From assembly GCA_028285485.1 (NCBI GenBank), contig JANQPC010000113.1, positions 1 through 41,581 of the forward strand: a DNA stretch of 41,581 nt, read 5' to 3'. Below, one piece after another: positions 1 to 7,809 of this stretch. The position numbers and the translations under genes were made by a program. How positions within the stretch are numbered: position 1 is the first letter of the stretch; the number at the start of each line of letters is the position of its first letter. The stretch is from Paracoccaceae bacterium (GTDB lineage: Bacteria > Pseudomonadota > Alphaproteobacteria > Rhodobacterales > Rhodobacteraceae). Under the pieces are notes generated by a model. It did no database searches and had not been told where the DNA came from. It worked only from the letters and a program-made list of their open reading frames with translations.

Positions 1-99
1 TCCAGCGAAACGCTCAGCGTCTCCACCCGCGGTGTGGCCAACGAGCGTGCGGCGCAGATCTTCGCCGACCTCGCCGAAGAAAACCGCAACCGCGACTAA
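1..99 (+). CDS. C-terminal fragment of an unidentified protein
   Basis: The frame is open from the first base of the window and ends in TAA at 97-99, giving 32 residues that end in ANERAAQIFADLAEENRNRD. The upstream part lies outside the window. The tail is hydrophilic and predicted helical, with no recognisable motif, so I do not assign a function. A strong intrinsic terminator follows 44 bases later, which supports this being the true 3' end of a plus-strand transcript. Confidence 0.6.
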   Translation, partial: SSETLSVSTRGVANERAAQIFADLAEENRNRD

Positions 100-142
100 C
101 CCGGTTTCGAACCGGGGCCTCTCCCACCCCGGCCAGAACCAG

Positions 143-176
143 ACGGGGCGCCATCAGGCGCCCCGTTTCTGTTTTT
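143..176 (+). terminator. Rho-independent terminator
   Basis: A perfect 10-bp stem (143-152 with 157-166) closes a 4-base ATCA loop and is followed by TTCTGTTTTT. It ends the plus-strand gene that stops at 99. It overlaps the stop codon (154-156) of the convergent GNAT gene, so both genes share this 3' region. Confidence 0.85.
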
Positions 177-654
177 GGCTCTCGCCCCAGCGCGTCACGC
201 GGCCCGAAATCCCTTGCCAGGCCCCGTCTTCAAGCGCCCGGCCCAGCACCCGCGCGGGGTTTGTGGGGGGCGGCATCTCCACCCCCGCCACCGGGTGAAA
301 CCCGAAGCGCGCGTAGTAGGGCGCATCGCCCACCAGAAGCGCGCGCGTCCAGCCTTCGGCCCGCGCCAGACTGGTTTCGATCAGAAGCGCGCCCAATCCC
401 TCGCCCTGATGGGTGGGGTGCACGGCCACGGGGCCAAGAAGCAGCGTGGGCGCACCGCCCACCCTGACCGGCCAGTAGCGGATCGCCCCGGCCACCTGCC
501 CCTCTGAACGCGCTACAAGCGAAAGCGCCACCACCGGGTCCACCCCATCGCGCAGCCGGTAGGAAGAAAGCGCCTCGCGCCCCGGGGCAAAGCACAGATC
601 GAAGAGCGCTTCGATCTCCCACCAATCGCCGGGGCTTTCGCGCGCCAGTTCCAC
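154..654 (-). CDS. GNAT family N-acetyltransferase (YhbS-like)
   Basis: This protein of 166 residues is a single GNAT fold that would transfer an acetyl group from acetyl-CoA to an unknown amine. The acetyl-CoA binding segment is visible as LGPVAVHPTHQGEGLGALL at about residues 72-90, which holds the Q-x-x-G-x-G type loop. It is followed by the GDAPYYARFGF segment typical of the YhbS subgroup. I chose the GTG at 654 because GGAGG lies just upstream and the length then fits the family; the frame stays open to 786 but without a better start. The gene is divergent from the flavin-reductase-like gene and convergent with the gene ending at 99. The substrate cannot be read from the sequence. Confidence 0.85.
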   Translation of the reverse strand: MELARESPGDWWEIEALFDLCFAPGREALSSYRLRDGVDPVVALSLVARSEGQVAGAIRYWPVRVGGAPTLLLGPVAVHPTHQGEGLGALLIETSLARAEGWTRALLVGDAPYYARFGFHPVAGVEMPPPTNPARVLGRALEDGAWQGISGRVTRWGESQKQKRGA

Positions 655-747
655 CCTGCCTCCTTCATGCCCGCTTTGGGCCACCCGCTTTAGGCTGGAA
701 TCGCCCCTAGCATGGCGATAGATGCGGCACAAATTGCGAGGAGTTCG

Positions 748-1353
748 ATGTTCTACCGCCCCGAAGATGGCCACGGCCTGCCGCACAACCCCTTCAACGC
801 CGTCGTCACCCCGCGCCCTATCGGCTGGATCTCCACCCGCGGGGCGGACGGGTCGGAAAACCTGGCGCCCTATTCGTTCTTCAACGCCGTGGCCTATGTG
901 CCGCCGCAGGTGATGTTCGCCTCGACCTCGGTGAAGGAGGATCGGGATGGCACGAAGGATACGATGTCCAACATCCGCGAAACCGGGGTGTTCTGCGTCA
1001 ACATCGTTGAATACGCCATGCGCGAAGTGATGAACGTGACATCCGGCCCCTGGCCGCGCGAGGTGGATGAGTTCGAGAAGGCCGGGATCGCGCGGGCGGA
1101 GTGCGAAGCGATCCCCTGCGCCCGCGTGGCCGTTGCGCCCGCGAACCTAGAATGCAAGCTCACGCAAACCGTGGAACTGCCGGGTGCCTCCAATCTCGTG
1201 GCTTTCGGCGAGGTTGTTGGCATTCACCTGCGCGATGATTGCCTGGTGAACGGGATCTTCGATGTCACCCGCTTTCAGCCGCTCACGCGCCTGGGCTACC
1301 GCGATTACGCGCGGATCACCGAACTGTTCAGCCTCAAGCGCCCCGGAGAATAG
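748..1353 (+). CDS. Flavin reductase-like domain protein (DIM6/NTAB family)
   Basis: The protein has 201 residues and belongs to the flavin reductase-like, FMN-binding split-barrel family. The hallmark TPRPIGWISTRGADGSENLA lies near residues 23-42 and is followed by a Ser-Phe-Phe-Asn segment that contacts FMN phosphate in family members. Such proteins reduce or bind flavin with NAD(P)H and often act as small oxidoreductases; the physiological partner is unknown. The ATG at 748 is preceded by GAGGAG at 738-743, so the upstream in-frame ATG at 712 is less likely. The gene ends 3 bases from the stop of the convergent PhnM-like gene. Confidence 0.85.
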   Translation: MFYRPEDGHGLPHNPFNAVVTPRPIGWISTRGADGSENLAPYSFFNAVAYVPPQVMFASTSVKEDRDGTKDTMSNIRETGVFCVNIVEYAMREVMNVTSGPWPREVDEFEKAGIARAECEAIPCARVAVAPANLECKLTQTVELPGASNLVAFGEVVGIHLRDDCLVNGIFDVTRFQPLTRLGYRDYARITELFSLKRPGE

Positions 1354-1356
1354 CCG

Positions 1357-2538
1357 CTACTCTGCCGCCGCAAGGGCCGCCGCGGGGGCCGCCGCCATCA
1401 GCCGCGCCGCCGCCCGGCCCGAAAGGTGGCTCACCCGCCCGGCTGCAAGCGTCATCTCCACCTGCCGCGTTTCAGCATCGATCACCGTAAGATCGGCGCG
1501 GTGCCCATCCTCCAGCCGCCCGCGATCTGAAAGCCCCATCAGCGCTGCGGGGCGCTCGGAAATCATCGCCCAGGCCGCCGCAAGCGGCATCACCCCCAGA
1601 TCTGCCAGGTGAAACGCCGCCGCGGGCAGGGCAGGGTAGTGGTAGTCCGATACAAGAATATCGCACTCACCGCCTTCGATCAGCGAAAGCGCCGCCACGT
1701 TGCCCGATTGCGAGCCACCGCGCACCACGTTGGGCGCACCCATCAGCACCGGGTCATCCACGGCCTTGGCGGCCCGCGCGGCAGCGCGGGAGAGGGGGAA
1801 TTCACAGATCCGCGCGCCGATCAGCGAAAACCGCTCCCGCGTTTCGCCATCGGGATCGTCATGCGAACCGTAGCGCACGCCCATCTCGTCAAACGCCGCG
1901 GCCAGACGGCAGAGGAATCGGGGCACGCGCGGGCCCTCCTCCCGCGCCGCGTCCACGCGCGCCAGGAAAGCCTCCGTGCTCACGCCCGCCTTCTTTGCCC
2001 AGCCGGCGATCACATCGGGCGCGGTGCGGGCCAGCGCCAGCGTTTCATCGAGATGGTTGTTAAAGATCACGTAGCCAACGCCGTAGCGGCCCACCGCCGC
2101 GATCAGCCGGTCGGCGCTTTCCACCATATGCGTTTCACAGCGGATCTGGATGCGCAGATCGGTAAGCCCGATCTCGCGGTGCCGCGCCAGCGCCGCCATC
2201 AGCGCCTCGGCATAGTCCGGGGCGCGGTGGCCGCCTTCCCAGGACCAGCTCTGCGCCAGCCACGCGGTGGTGATCCCGCAGGCACCCGCCTCGCGATCGG
2301 TGCCCTGCAGGCCCAGGGGCAGCGGGAAGGGCGCGGTAACGCGCGGCGCGATCTGGCGCTCAAACCCATCGCCATGCATATCCACGATGCCGGGCAGCAC
2401 GAGGTAGCCGGAAAGATCCACCTCTGGCCAGCGGCCCTCACTGATGCGCCCCTCGGCGATGCCAAGGGCGCTGTCGGTCAATTCGCCGTTCCGCAGAACG
2501 GAGGCGCCCGTCAGGCGCAGGGGGGGTAGTGTGGTCAC
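1357..2538 (-). CDS. PhnM-like metal-dependent amidohydrolase (phosphonate-associated paralogue)
   Basis: The protein has about 393 residues and resembles PhnM, the alpha-D-ribose 1-methylphosphonate 5-triphosphate diphosphatase of the C-P lyase pathway. Visible marks are VDMHGDGFERQ near residue 50, which corresponds to the metal-binding LHTDNLERH of true PhnM, then SHDDPDGETRERF, MGAPNVVRGGSQSGNVAA and SDYHYPAL towards the C-terminus. It differs clearly from the second PhnM at 3364-4512, so the two are paralogues rather than a recent duplication. The start is uncertain: I chose the GTG at 2538, where the protein reads V-T-T-L-P-P and GAGG lies about 12 bases upstream. It lies downstream of the DUF1045 gene on the same strand, separated by about 80 bases that hold two inverted repeats. 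Confidence 0.8.
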   Translation of the reverse strand: MTTLPPLRLTGASVLRNGELTDSALGIAEGRISEGRWPEVDLSGYLVLPGIVDMHGDGFERQIAPRVTAPFPLPLGLQGTDREAGACGITTAWLAQSWSWEGGHRAPDYAEALMAALARHREIGLTDLRIQIRCETHMVESADRLIAAVGRYGVGYVIFNNHLDETLALARTAPDVIAGWAKKAGVSTEAFLARVDAAREEGPRVPRFLCRLAAAFDEMGVRYGSHDDPDGETRERFSLIGARICEFPLSRAAARAAKAVDDPVLMGAPNVVRGGSQSGNVAALSLIEGGECDILVSDYHYPALPAAAFHLADLGVMPLAAAWAMISERPAALMGLSDRGRLEDGHRADLTVIDAETRQVEMTLAAGRVSHLSGRAAARLMAAAPAAALAAAE

Positions 2539-2577
2539 TCTTGTCGCCTCGGTTGCTGCTCTGCCCCGCAGGTTCGG

Positions 2578-2618
2578 GCCGTTTAACAACGGCTTATGTC
2601 GGTTCGGTGACAGAACCG
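2578..2618. promoter_or_regulatory. Two adjacent inverted repeats between DUF1045 and the PhnM-like gene
   Basis: GCCGTT (2578-2583) and AACGGC (2588-2593) flank a TAAC loop. CGGTTC (2600-2605) and GAACCG (2613-2618) flank seven bases. Both lie in the short gap between the DUF1045 stop and the start of the PhnM-like gene. They could be an operator pair or transcript hairpins. No U-run follows, so a classical terminator is unlikely. Confidence 0.45.
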
Positions 2619-2619
2619 G

Positions 2620-3321
2620 TCATTCCGTCTTTACCTCACCCGAAAGCGCCACGCGCTCGATCGCGTGAAACCGGCCCGAACCGTCTTCCCCGGCCAGCGT
2701 GAGCGCGTCGATCACGAAGGGAGCGGGCAGAAGCGGCGCGATCTGCGGCGCGAGCGCCTCGACCACCTGCGCGCCCTCGGCATCGGGCAGGGGGCCCGTC
2801 AGGGTCATGTGAAGGCGGAACTGATCCATCACATAGGGGTATCCCCAGCGATCGAGCAGGGCGATCTGATCGCCGCTCAACCCGCTGGCCATGCGGCGCG
2901 CGCGATCCGCCTCTGTCAGCGGCGCGCGAAAGGCATCGAATGCCGCCACAACCTCTGCCGCGAGCGCATCGATCTGCGCGTTGCTGCCCTCGGGCACAAG
3001 GGCCAGGAAGGCCCCGATCCGGGCCACCCGTAGCCCGGCGGATTGCGCAGGCGCCCGCGCGCCCGCAAACGCGCGCAGCGCGCCCGAAAGGCCCGCGAGG
3101 TTCCTGCCCTCTGCCAGCCGGAACGGTGCCTTGAGCGTGGCATGAAACCCGTATTTCCGGGGCCGTTCGGTGAGCGCCGTCACCGGCTGCGGCAGCCCGC
3201 CAATCTGCGGGTGCGCGATTGTCGCGCCCCGATGCGCCGACCATCCAAGCCATGCATCGGCAAACTCTGAAAACGCCCCCGGTGGCGGCGTGAAATAGAT
3301 CGCGATCCGTGTGAATTCCAT
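2620..3321 (-). CDS. DUF1045 phosphonate-operon protein (2H phosphoesterase-like)
   Basis: This 233-residue protein matches the DUF1045 family found in phosphonate utilisation operons. Two H-x-T-L motifs are visible, GFHATLKAPF near residue 80 and RLHMTLTGPL near residue 170. This is the signature of the 2H phosphoesterase superfamily, whose two histidines act on cyclic phosphates or RNA-type phosphodiesters. A cyclic phosphate substrate in phosphonate breakdown is a reasonable inference but not shown. The ATG at 3321 is preceded by GAGGGG. The gene is divergent from phnM, with only about 40 bases between them, and probably co-transcribed with the PhnM-like gene downstream. Confidence 0.85.
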   Translation of the reverse strand: MEFTRIAIYFTPPPGAFSEFADAWLGWSAHRGATIAHPQIGGLPQPVTALTERPRKYGFHATLKAPFRLAEGRNLAGLSGALRAFAGARAPAQSAGLRVARIGAFLALVPEGSNAQIDALAAEVVAAFDAFRAPLTEADRARRMASGLSGDQIALLDRWGYPYVMDQFRLHMTLTGPLPDAEGAQVVEALAPQIAPLLPAPFVIDALTLAGEDGSGRFHAIERVALSGEVKTE

Positions 3322-3352
3322 TGTGCCCCTCGGCGCCCTGTGTCACCTGCCT

Positions 3353-3364
3353 TGGCACGTGCCA
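3353..3364. promoter_or_regulatory. 12-bp palindrome abutting the phnM start codon
   Basis: TGGCACGTGCCA is a perfect 12-bp palindrome whose last A is the first base of the phnM ATG at 3364. It lies in the 42-bp divergent gap with DUF1045. No Shine-Dalgarno sequence is visible upstream of this ATG, so the palindrome occupies the place of the ribosome-binding site. It could be an operator for both genes. Confidence 0.4.
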
Positions 3365-4512
3365 TGACACAAGAAACGATCCTCGCCAACGCCACGCTTG
3401 TTCTTCCGCAGGAAACCCTTCGCGGCAGCATCGTTCTGCGCGATGGCGTGATCGCCGCGTTGGATCAGGGCACCAGCGTCCCGCCCGGTGCAATCGATTG
3501 CGCGGGCGATACCGTGGCGCCCGGCCTTGTAGAGCTGCATACCGATAACCTCGAACGCCATATGCGCCCGCGCCCGAAGGTGGATTGGCCCCATGCCGCC
3601 GCGATCCTTGCCCATGATGCAGAGCTTGCCAGCGTTGGCATCACCACCGTGTTCGATGCGCTGCGTGTGGGCTCGATCCCTTCGCCCATCGCGCGGGGCG
3701 GGTATCGCCGCTATGCCCGCCCGCTGGCGAGCGACATCCTGGGGCTGCGCGCGGCGGGGGCGCTGAAGATCAGCCATCACCTGCACCTGCGCGCCGAAAT
3801 CTGTTCCGAAACCCTGCTTGATGAGCTGGACGAATTCGGCCCGGAAGACCGCGTGCGCCTCGTCTCGCTGATGGATCACACGCCGGGCCAGCGCCAATTC
3901 GTGGATATCTCGAAATTCGAGGAGTACCTGCGCGGTCGCTACGGGATCACGAAGGCGGATTTCGATGAATACGCCCTCTTCCTCGCTGGCCTGCAGGCCG
4001 AACGCGGCGCTGCCCATGAGGCGGGGGCGGTGGCCGCTGCCGGGCGGCTCGGGGCCGCGCTGGCCAGCCATGACGATACCACGGAAGCGCAGGTGGCAGT
4101 CTCCGCCGGGCATGGCGTGACGGTGGCGGAGTTCCCAACCACCGAAAATGCCGCCGCGGCCTGCCACCGCCATGATATCGCGGTGATCATGGGCGCCCCG
4201 AACCTGATTCGCGGCGGATCGCATTCCGGCAACGTGGCCGCCTCCCAGCTTGCCGAAGCCGGGCTGCTCGATATCGTATCATCCGACTACGTGCCGGGCG
4301 CGCTGCTGCACTCGGCGCTGCGCCTCGGCGCGCTTTGGGGCAACCTCGCGCGGGGGATCGCCACGGTCACGCGAACGCCCGCACACGCTATGCAGCTTCT
4401 GGATCGCGGAGAGCTCTCCCAGGGGTTGCGTGCAGATGTGATTCGAATTCACGCGCAGGGCGATGTTCCCATCCTGCGCGGCGTCTGGGCGGCGGGCGAG
4501 AAGGTTGGCTAG
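3364..4512 (+). CDS. phnM: Alpha-D-ribose 1-methylphosphonate 5-triphosphate diphosphatase PhnM
   Basis: The protein has 382 residues and the features of true PhnM, an amidohydrolase-fold enzyme that releases pyrophosphate from the ribosyl methylphosphonate triphosphate intermediate before C-P bond cleavage. Metal-site motifs are GLVELHTDNLERHMRP near residues 48-63, the SHHLHLRAE segment, ASHDDTTEAQV, and MGAPNLIRGGSHSGNVAA with SSDYVPGALL. The ATG at 3364 gives MTQETILANATLVLP, a usual PhnM N-terminus; an in-frame GTG at 3340 is an alternative, and neither has a clear ribosome-binding site. The core C-P lyase genes (phnG to phnL) are not in the window, so this looks like a detached part of the pathway. 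Confidence 0.9.
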   Translation: MTQETILANATLVLPQETLRGSIVLRDGVIAALDQGTSVPPGAIDCAGDTVAPGLVELHTDNLERHMRPRPKVDWPHAAAILAHDAELASVGITTVFDALRVGSIPSPIARGGYRRYARPLASDILGLRAAGALKISHHLHLRAEICSETLLDELDEFGPEDRVRLVSLMDHTPGQRQFVDISKFEEYLRGRYGITKADFDEYALFLAGLQAERGAAHEAGAVAAAGRLGAALASHDDTTEAQVAVSAGHGVTVAEFPTTENAAAACHRHDIAVIMGAPNLIRGGSHSGNVAASQLAEAGLLDIVSSDYVPGALLHSALRLGALWGNLARGIATVTRTPAHAMQLLDRGELSQGLRADVIRIHAQGDVPILRGVWAAGEKVG

Positions 4513-4650
4513 CGGCGGCCCCTCCCACGCGGGCTAAGGCCGCAGCCTCACGCAGAGCGCTGAAAAAACGAAGAAAAGCCCGGGCCGAATACACGATGTC
4601 GCAAGCCCCCAAATCTTTGCCGAACGGCTTTACCGGTTACCCGGCCACCC

Positions 4651-4670
4651 GGTATCTTAATACCTATTAA
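4651..4670 (+). promoter_or_regulatory. AT-rich upstream element with short inverted repeat
   Basis: GGTAT-CTTA-ATACC (4651-4664) is followed directly by TATTAA, in an otherwise GC-rich gap just upstream of the glycosyltransferase-deacetylase gene. TATTAA could serve as a -10 element, but no convincing -35 is seen at the right distance. A promoter with an overlapping operator is possible. Confidence 0.3.
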
Positions 4671-4698
4671 CGCCGACGCCTGGGGGAGGGGTCGCGCC

Positions 4699-6390
4699 AT
4701 GAAAAGCCTGAGCGTTATTATCGCTTGCCTCAATGGGGCCGACACGCTGGAAGACGCGCTAGAAAGCGTCGCGGGCCAGACGCCTGACTGCGCGTGGGAG
4801 CTCATTCTCGCCGATAACGGCTCCACCGACGCCAGCAACCAGATCTTCGCCGCTTTCGCCGAGCGCAATCCCGAGATCGATGCGCGGATTGTCGATGGCT
4901 CGCAGGCGCGCGGCAAATCCCATTGCCTGAACACTGCGATTGCCCAGGCGCGGGGCGATGGCGTGATCTTCCTTGACGCCGACGATACATTTGCGCCGGG
5001 ATATATCGGCGAGATGGGGCGCGCGCTCGATGCGCATCCGCTCGTTGCGGCCTCGCTTGATATCGATACGCTCAATACGCCGGAAGATACGCAGATCCGC
5101 GGCCAGGGCCTGCGTAAGCCGCTCATGCGCCTCGGCCACGAACCCCACTGCCCCCATGCGCCCGGCGGCACCCTGGGCTTTCACCGCGATGTCTTCGAAA
5201 GGGTCGGCCCGTTCGATCCGCGCTTCAGCGCGATGGAAGATACCGATTTCTGCATCCGCGCCCATCTTGCCGGCTATGAGATCGCGCCGGTGCCCAATGC
5301 CCGCTACCGCTATCGCTTCCGCCATGGGGTGAATGCGATCCGCCGGCAAACCCGGAATTACGCGCGCCATGCCGTGCTGCTGCGCAAAACCTATGCGCCG
5401 CGTCTGGCCCGGCCGTTCCAGCCCGCCGCCTGGATTTCCTCCGTGGCTACGCTTGTTTCTTTGCGCGCACGTGCCTGGATTGCCCGGCGCAACGTGGCCC
5501 GCGATGGCGGGGTCGCGCTGGGGCGCATCTATTCGCGGCTGGGCGAGGTGCAGGGCGATCTCGCCGGTGCGCTCGCCTATCGGGCGGCTCCGCGCAACCG
5601 TGGGATGGGCGGTATTCGCAGCAAGCTCAAGAGCGCGGCGGCCCGGGCGGTGGCGCCTGCAGAGAACCGCCTCTGGCCCAGCATGCTTGCGGTGACAACC
5701 GATCAGAACGCCATGGCGCTCACCTTCGATGACGGCCCCGATCCGGAGTGGACACCGCAGCTTCTCGATCTTCTCGCCCGCCACAACGCCCGGGCCACCT
5801 TCTTCGTGCTGGGCCAGAATGCGGCGCGGCATCCCGAACTGATCGCCCGTATCGCCGCAGAGGGGCATGAGATCGGCAATCACACATGGTCTCACCGCCC
5901 GCTGACCGATCTGTCGCGGGGCGAGATCGCGGAGGAACTTGCGCGCACCGCTGCGGCCATCGGGCCGGGCGGCGCGCGCCTTATGCGCCCGCCCTATGGC
6001 GATTTCGATCGACGCTCGAACATGGTGGTGCGCCAGTTGGGCTACCGCCCCATCCTCTGGTCTGCCCCATCCGATGATTGGGAGCCGTTCGAGGCCGAGG
6101 CCATCGCCGAACGGGTTTGCGGCAATATCCGCCCCGGCGCCATCGCGCTCTTCCACGATACGCTCTTCGGCCCTGCCACCCCGGCACTGCGGGATCGCAC
6201 GCGGGCCTTCGCCGCCGTCGAGCGCATCCTGACGGAACGGCCCGACATGGCCTTCACCACCGTCTCCGACCTTCTCGCCACCGGCCGCGCCGAGACCCGC
6301 GCCTGGGTGAAACGCTCCCCCGCAGCCCGCCGCGCGGCCGCCCCAGCCAGCGCGCCGGCGCCCTTTAATACCTCTCAAAACCCCGTCTAG
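4699..6390 (+). CDS. Bifunctional glycosyltransferase family 2 / polysaccharide deacetylase (NodB) protein
   Basis: This single chain of 563 residues carries two enzymes. Residues 1-240 are a GT-A fold glycosyltransferase of family 2: SVIIACLNGADTLEDALES at the start, NGSTD at 40-44, the nucleotide-sugar DADD at 93-96, and MEDTDF at 179-184. Residues 325-530 are a NodB-type carbohydrate esterase (CE4) with all five motifs: TFDDGPD (342-348), NHTWSH with metal His395 and His399, RPPYGD (430-435), DDW (459-461) and LFHD (484-487). I see no signal peptide or transmembrane helix, so both domains should act in the cytoplasm or at the inner membrane face. GGGGAGGGG precedes the ATG. The sulfotransferase gene follows on the same strand. 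A role in making a deacetylated, possibly sulfated glycan is inferred. Confidence 0.88.
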   Translation: MKSLSVIIACLNGADTLEDALESVAGQTPDCAWELILADNGSTDASNQIFAAFAERNPEIDARIVDGSQARGKSHCLNTAIAQARGDGVIFLDADDTFAPGYIGEMGRALDAHPLVAASLDIDTLNTPEDTQIRGQGLRKPLMRLGHEPHCPHAPGGTLGFHRDVFERVGPFDPRFSAMEDTDFCIRAHLAGYEIAPVPNARYRYRFRHGVNAIRRQTRNYARHAVLLRKTYAPRLARPFQPAAWISSVATLVSLRARAWIARRNVARDGGVALGRIYSRLGEVQGDLAGALAYRAAPRNRGMGGIRSKLKSAAARAVAPAENRLWPSMLAVTTDQNAMALTFDDGPDPEWTPQLLDLLARHNARATFFVLGQNAARHPELIARIAAEGHEIGNHTWSHRPLTDLSRGEIAEELARTAAAIGPGGARLMRPPYGDFDRRSNMVVRQLGYRPILWSAPSDDWEPFEAEAIAERVCGNIRPGAIALFHDTLFGPATPALRDRTRAFAAVERILTERPDMAFTTVSDLLATGRAETRAWVKRSPAARRAAAPASAPAPFNTSQNPV

Positions 6391-6441
6391 GCGAACTCCC
6401 GCGCAGCGGGATTTGCGGCAAATGACGACCCGTGCCAAAAC

Positions 6442-6463
6442 AGGCCCGTTGGGTGGGCCTTTG
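6442..6463 (+). terminator. Weak hairpin after the glycosyltransferase-deacetylase gene
   Basis: AGGCCC (6442-6447) pairs with GGGCCT (6455-6460), followed by only TTG. It may slow polymerase or end some transcripts, but the short U-run means read-through into the sulfotransferase gene is likely. Confidence 0.3.
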
Positions 6464-6512
6464 CGCTGCCGCCGTTTCGTCGGTGCACGCCAAGCGGCAA
6501 GAAAGGCACCCG

Positions 6513-7508
6513 ATGAAACTTATCGTCCATCTCGGTTACCCGAAGACGGCCACCACAACCCTCCAGAACGGCGTTCTCTACCCGCTTCATGCGCGCGGCG
6601 CGCTTCGGTTTCTGGGCAATGCCGAGTTGCTGGAAGACAGGGCGGTTCGCGCGGCGGACCGGATGTTTCGCAACATCCTGTTTCGTGACGAGAAGGGCCT
6701 CGATCTGCTGCAGGCGGCAGGATCCAGCGCCGCTTTCCTGGCGCCTGCGCTCGCAGAAGGCCGCCCGAATGTGTTTTCGTCGGAATACCTGACGCTGCCG
6801 GGCTATTCCCCCCATGGCTGCCATACCATGCCCGAGCGGTTGCGCCGCGCGCTGGGCGACGATGTGCAGGTAAAGATCATCCTCACGGTGCGGGAGCCTG
6901 CGGGGCTGCTCAATAGCTTCTTTGCTCACTTCTTTGAATGGAACCGGCGCTATCGTGGCGGGATTGCCGAGATACCGCGCCGCCCTTCAGAGATTGATCG
7001 CTGGGTCGAGCAATACGTTCTGCAAAGCCCTTCAGAAGAGGCCCGCGTGTTTGATTGCGCCGAACTGGCGGGCCGGTGGGGCGCTGTCTTCGGGCAGGAG
7101 GCCATCGCGATCAACCTCTTCGAAGATGCCAAGACCAACCTTGAAGCCCATCTCACCCCCTGGGCGCAGGCGCTGGGTGTTTCGGTGGGTGATCTTTCCG
7201 GGCTGTGGCGCGGGGCCGAACGCCAGCGGGTGCGGCGGGCCAGCGGCGCGGCCTATACGGCCACCGTGCCTTGGGCAATCTCGCCGCGCAGCCCCTTCGC
7301 GGGCGTGGCCAACCGCGCGCTGCGCAAACTGCCCCATCGACGTATCAGCATAGCGAAAATGGCCCCGGCAACCGAAGAGAAGCTGCGCGCGCATCTCGCC
7401 TCATCCTACCTGCGTCTGGCCAATGCATATGGCATCAACCCTGATCGGCTGGCCGCTCACGGGTATCTGCCCCCCGCCACGGCAGAGCGGCCCCGCCGTT
7501 CGGCTTGA
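6513..7508 (+). CDS. Sulfotransferase family protein (PAPS-dependent)
   Basis: The protein has 331 residues. The 5'-phosphosulfate-binding loop is seen at residues 9-18 as YPKTATTTLQ, close to the P-K-T-[GA]-T-[ST]-[ST] form of the family. The 3'-phosphate-binding strand/helix is LTVREPAGLLNSFFAHF near residues 124-140, with Arg127 and Ser135 in the expected places. Members move sulfate from PAPS to a hydroxyl or amine of a sugar or small molecule. The ATG at 6513 is preceded by AAGAAAGG. It lies 122 bases after the glycosyltransferase-deacetylase gene on the same strand, which suggests a shared glycan substrate. It has no signal peptide. Confidence 0.82.
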   Translation: MKLIVHLGYPKTATTTLQNGVLYPLHARGALRFLGNAELLEDRAVRAADRMFRNILFRDEKGLDLLQAAGSSAAFLAPALAEGRPNVFSSEYLTLPGYSPHGCHTMPERLRRALGDDVQVKIILTVREPAGLLNSFFAHFFEWNRRYRGGIAEIPRRPSEIDRWVEQYVLQSPSEEARVFDCAELAGRWGAVFGQEAIAINLFEDAKTNLEAHLTPWAQALGVSVGDLSGLWRGAERQRVRRASGAAYTATVPWAISPRSPFAGVANRALRKLPHRRISIAKMAPATEEKLRAHLASSYLRLANAYGINPDRLAAHGYLPPATAERPRRSA

Positions 7509-7520
7509 ACCGGGCAGAAA

Positions 7521-7549
7521 AAAGCCCGCGCAAAGATCGCGCGGGCTTT
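7521..7549. terminator. Bidirectional intrinsic terminator between sulfotransferase and rpmE
   Basis: An 11-bp stem (7521-7531 with 7539-7549) closes a 7-base loop. The A-run on the left becomes a long U-run for the minus-strand rplS-rpmE transcript. The right side gives a short T-run for the plus strand. It separates two convergent units. Confidence 0.85.
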
Positions 7550-7576
7550 CGAAACTTTCAGCGGTACGCGGCTGAG

Positions 7577-7798
7577 TCAGAACCCAAGCCCCTCGTATTT
7601 CTTCTTGAACTTGGAGACGCGGCCGCCGGTATCCATCAGGCGCGTGCCGCCGCCCGTCCAGGCCGGGTGAACCGAAGGGTCTACATCCAGAGAAAGCGTA
7701 TCGCCCTCGCTGCCCCAGGTGGATTTCATCTGCACCACCGTGCCATCGGTCATCTTCACATCGATGAGGTGGTATTCGGGATGGGTATCTTTTTTCAT
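7577..7798 (-). CDS. rpmE: 50S ribosomal protein bL31
   Basis: The protein has 73 residues and begins [19 protein letters not shown], the usual bL31 start. It keeps the [14 protein letters not shown] and RVSKFKKKY segments. It lacks the four-cysteine zinc motif of the other L31 type, so it is the zinc-free form common in alphaproteobacteria. GAGGGG precedes the ATG at 7798; the frame upstream is open for five more codons but has no better start. It is the last gene of the translation cluster and follows rplS by 11 bases, ending just before a strong terminator. Confidence 0.97.
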   Translation of the reverse strand: MKKDTHPEYHLIDVKMTDGTVVQMKSTWGSEGDTLSLDVDPSVHPAWTGGGTRLMDTGGRVSKFKKKYEGLGF

Positions 7799-7809
7799 CT
7801 CGGTTCCCC

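Noticed and set aside
4759-6438. 559-codon minus-strand open frame
   Set aside because: It is antisense to the glycosyltransferase-deacetylase gene and shows no family motif.
4699-7508. Calling the locus a Nod-factor pathway
   Set aside because: The glycosyltransferase lacks the membrane helices of NodC, and no NodA-type acyltransferase is present.
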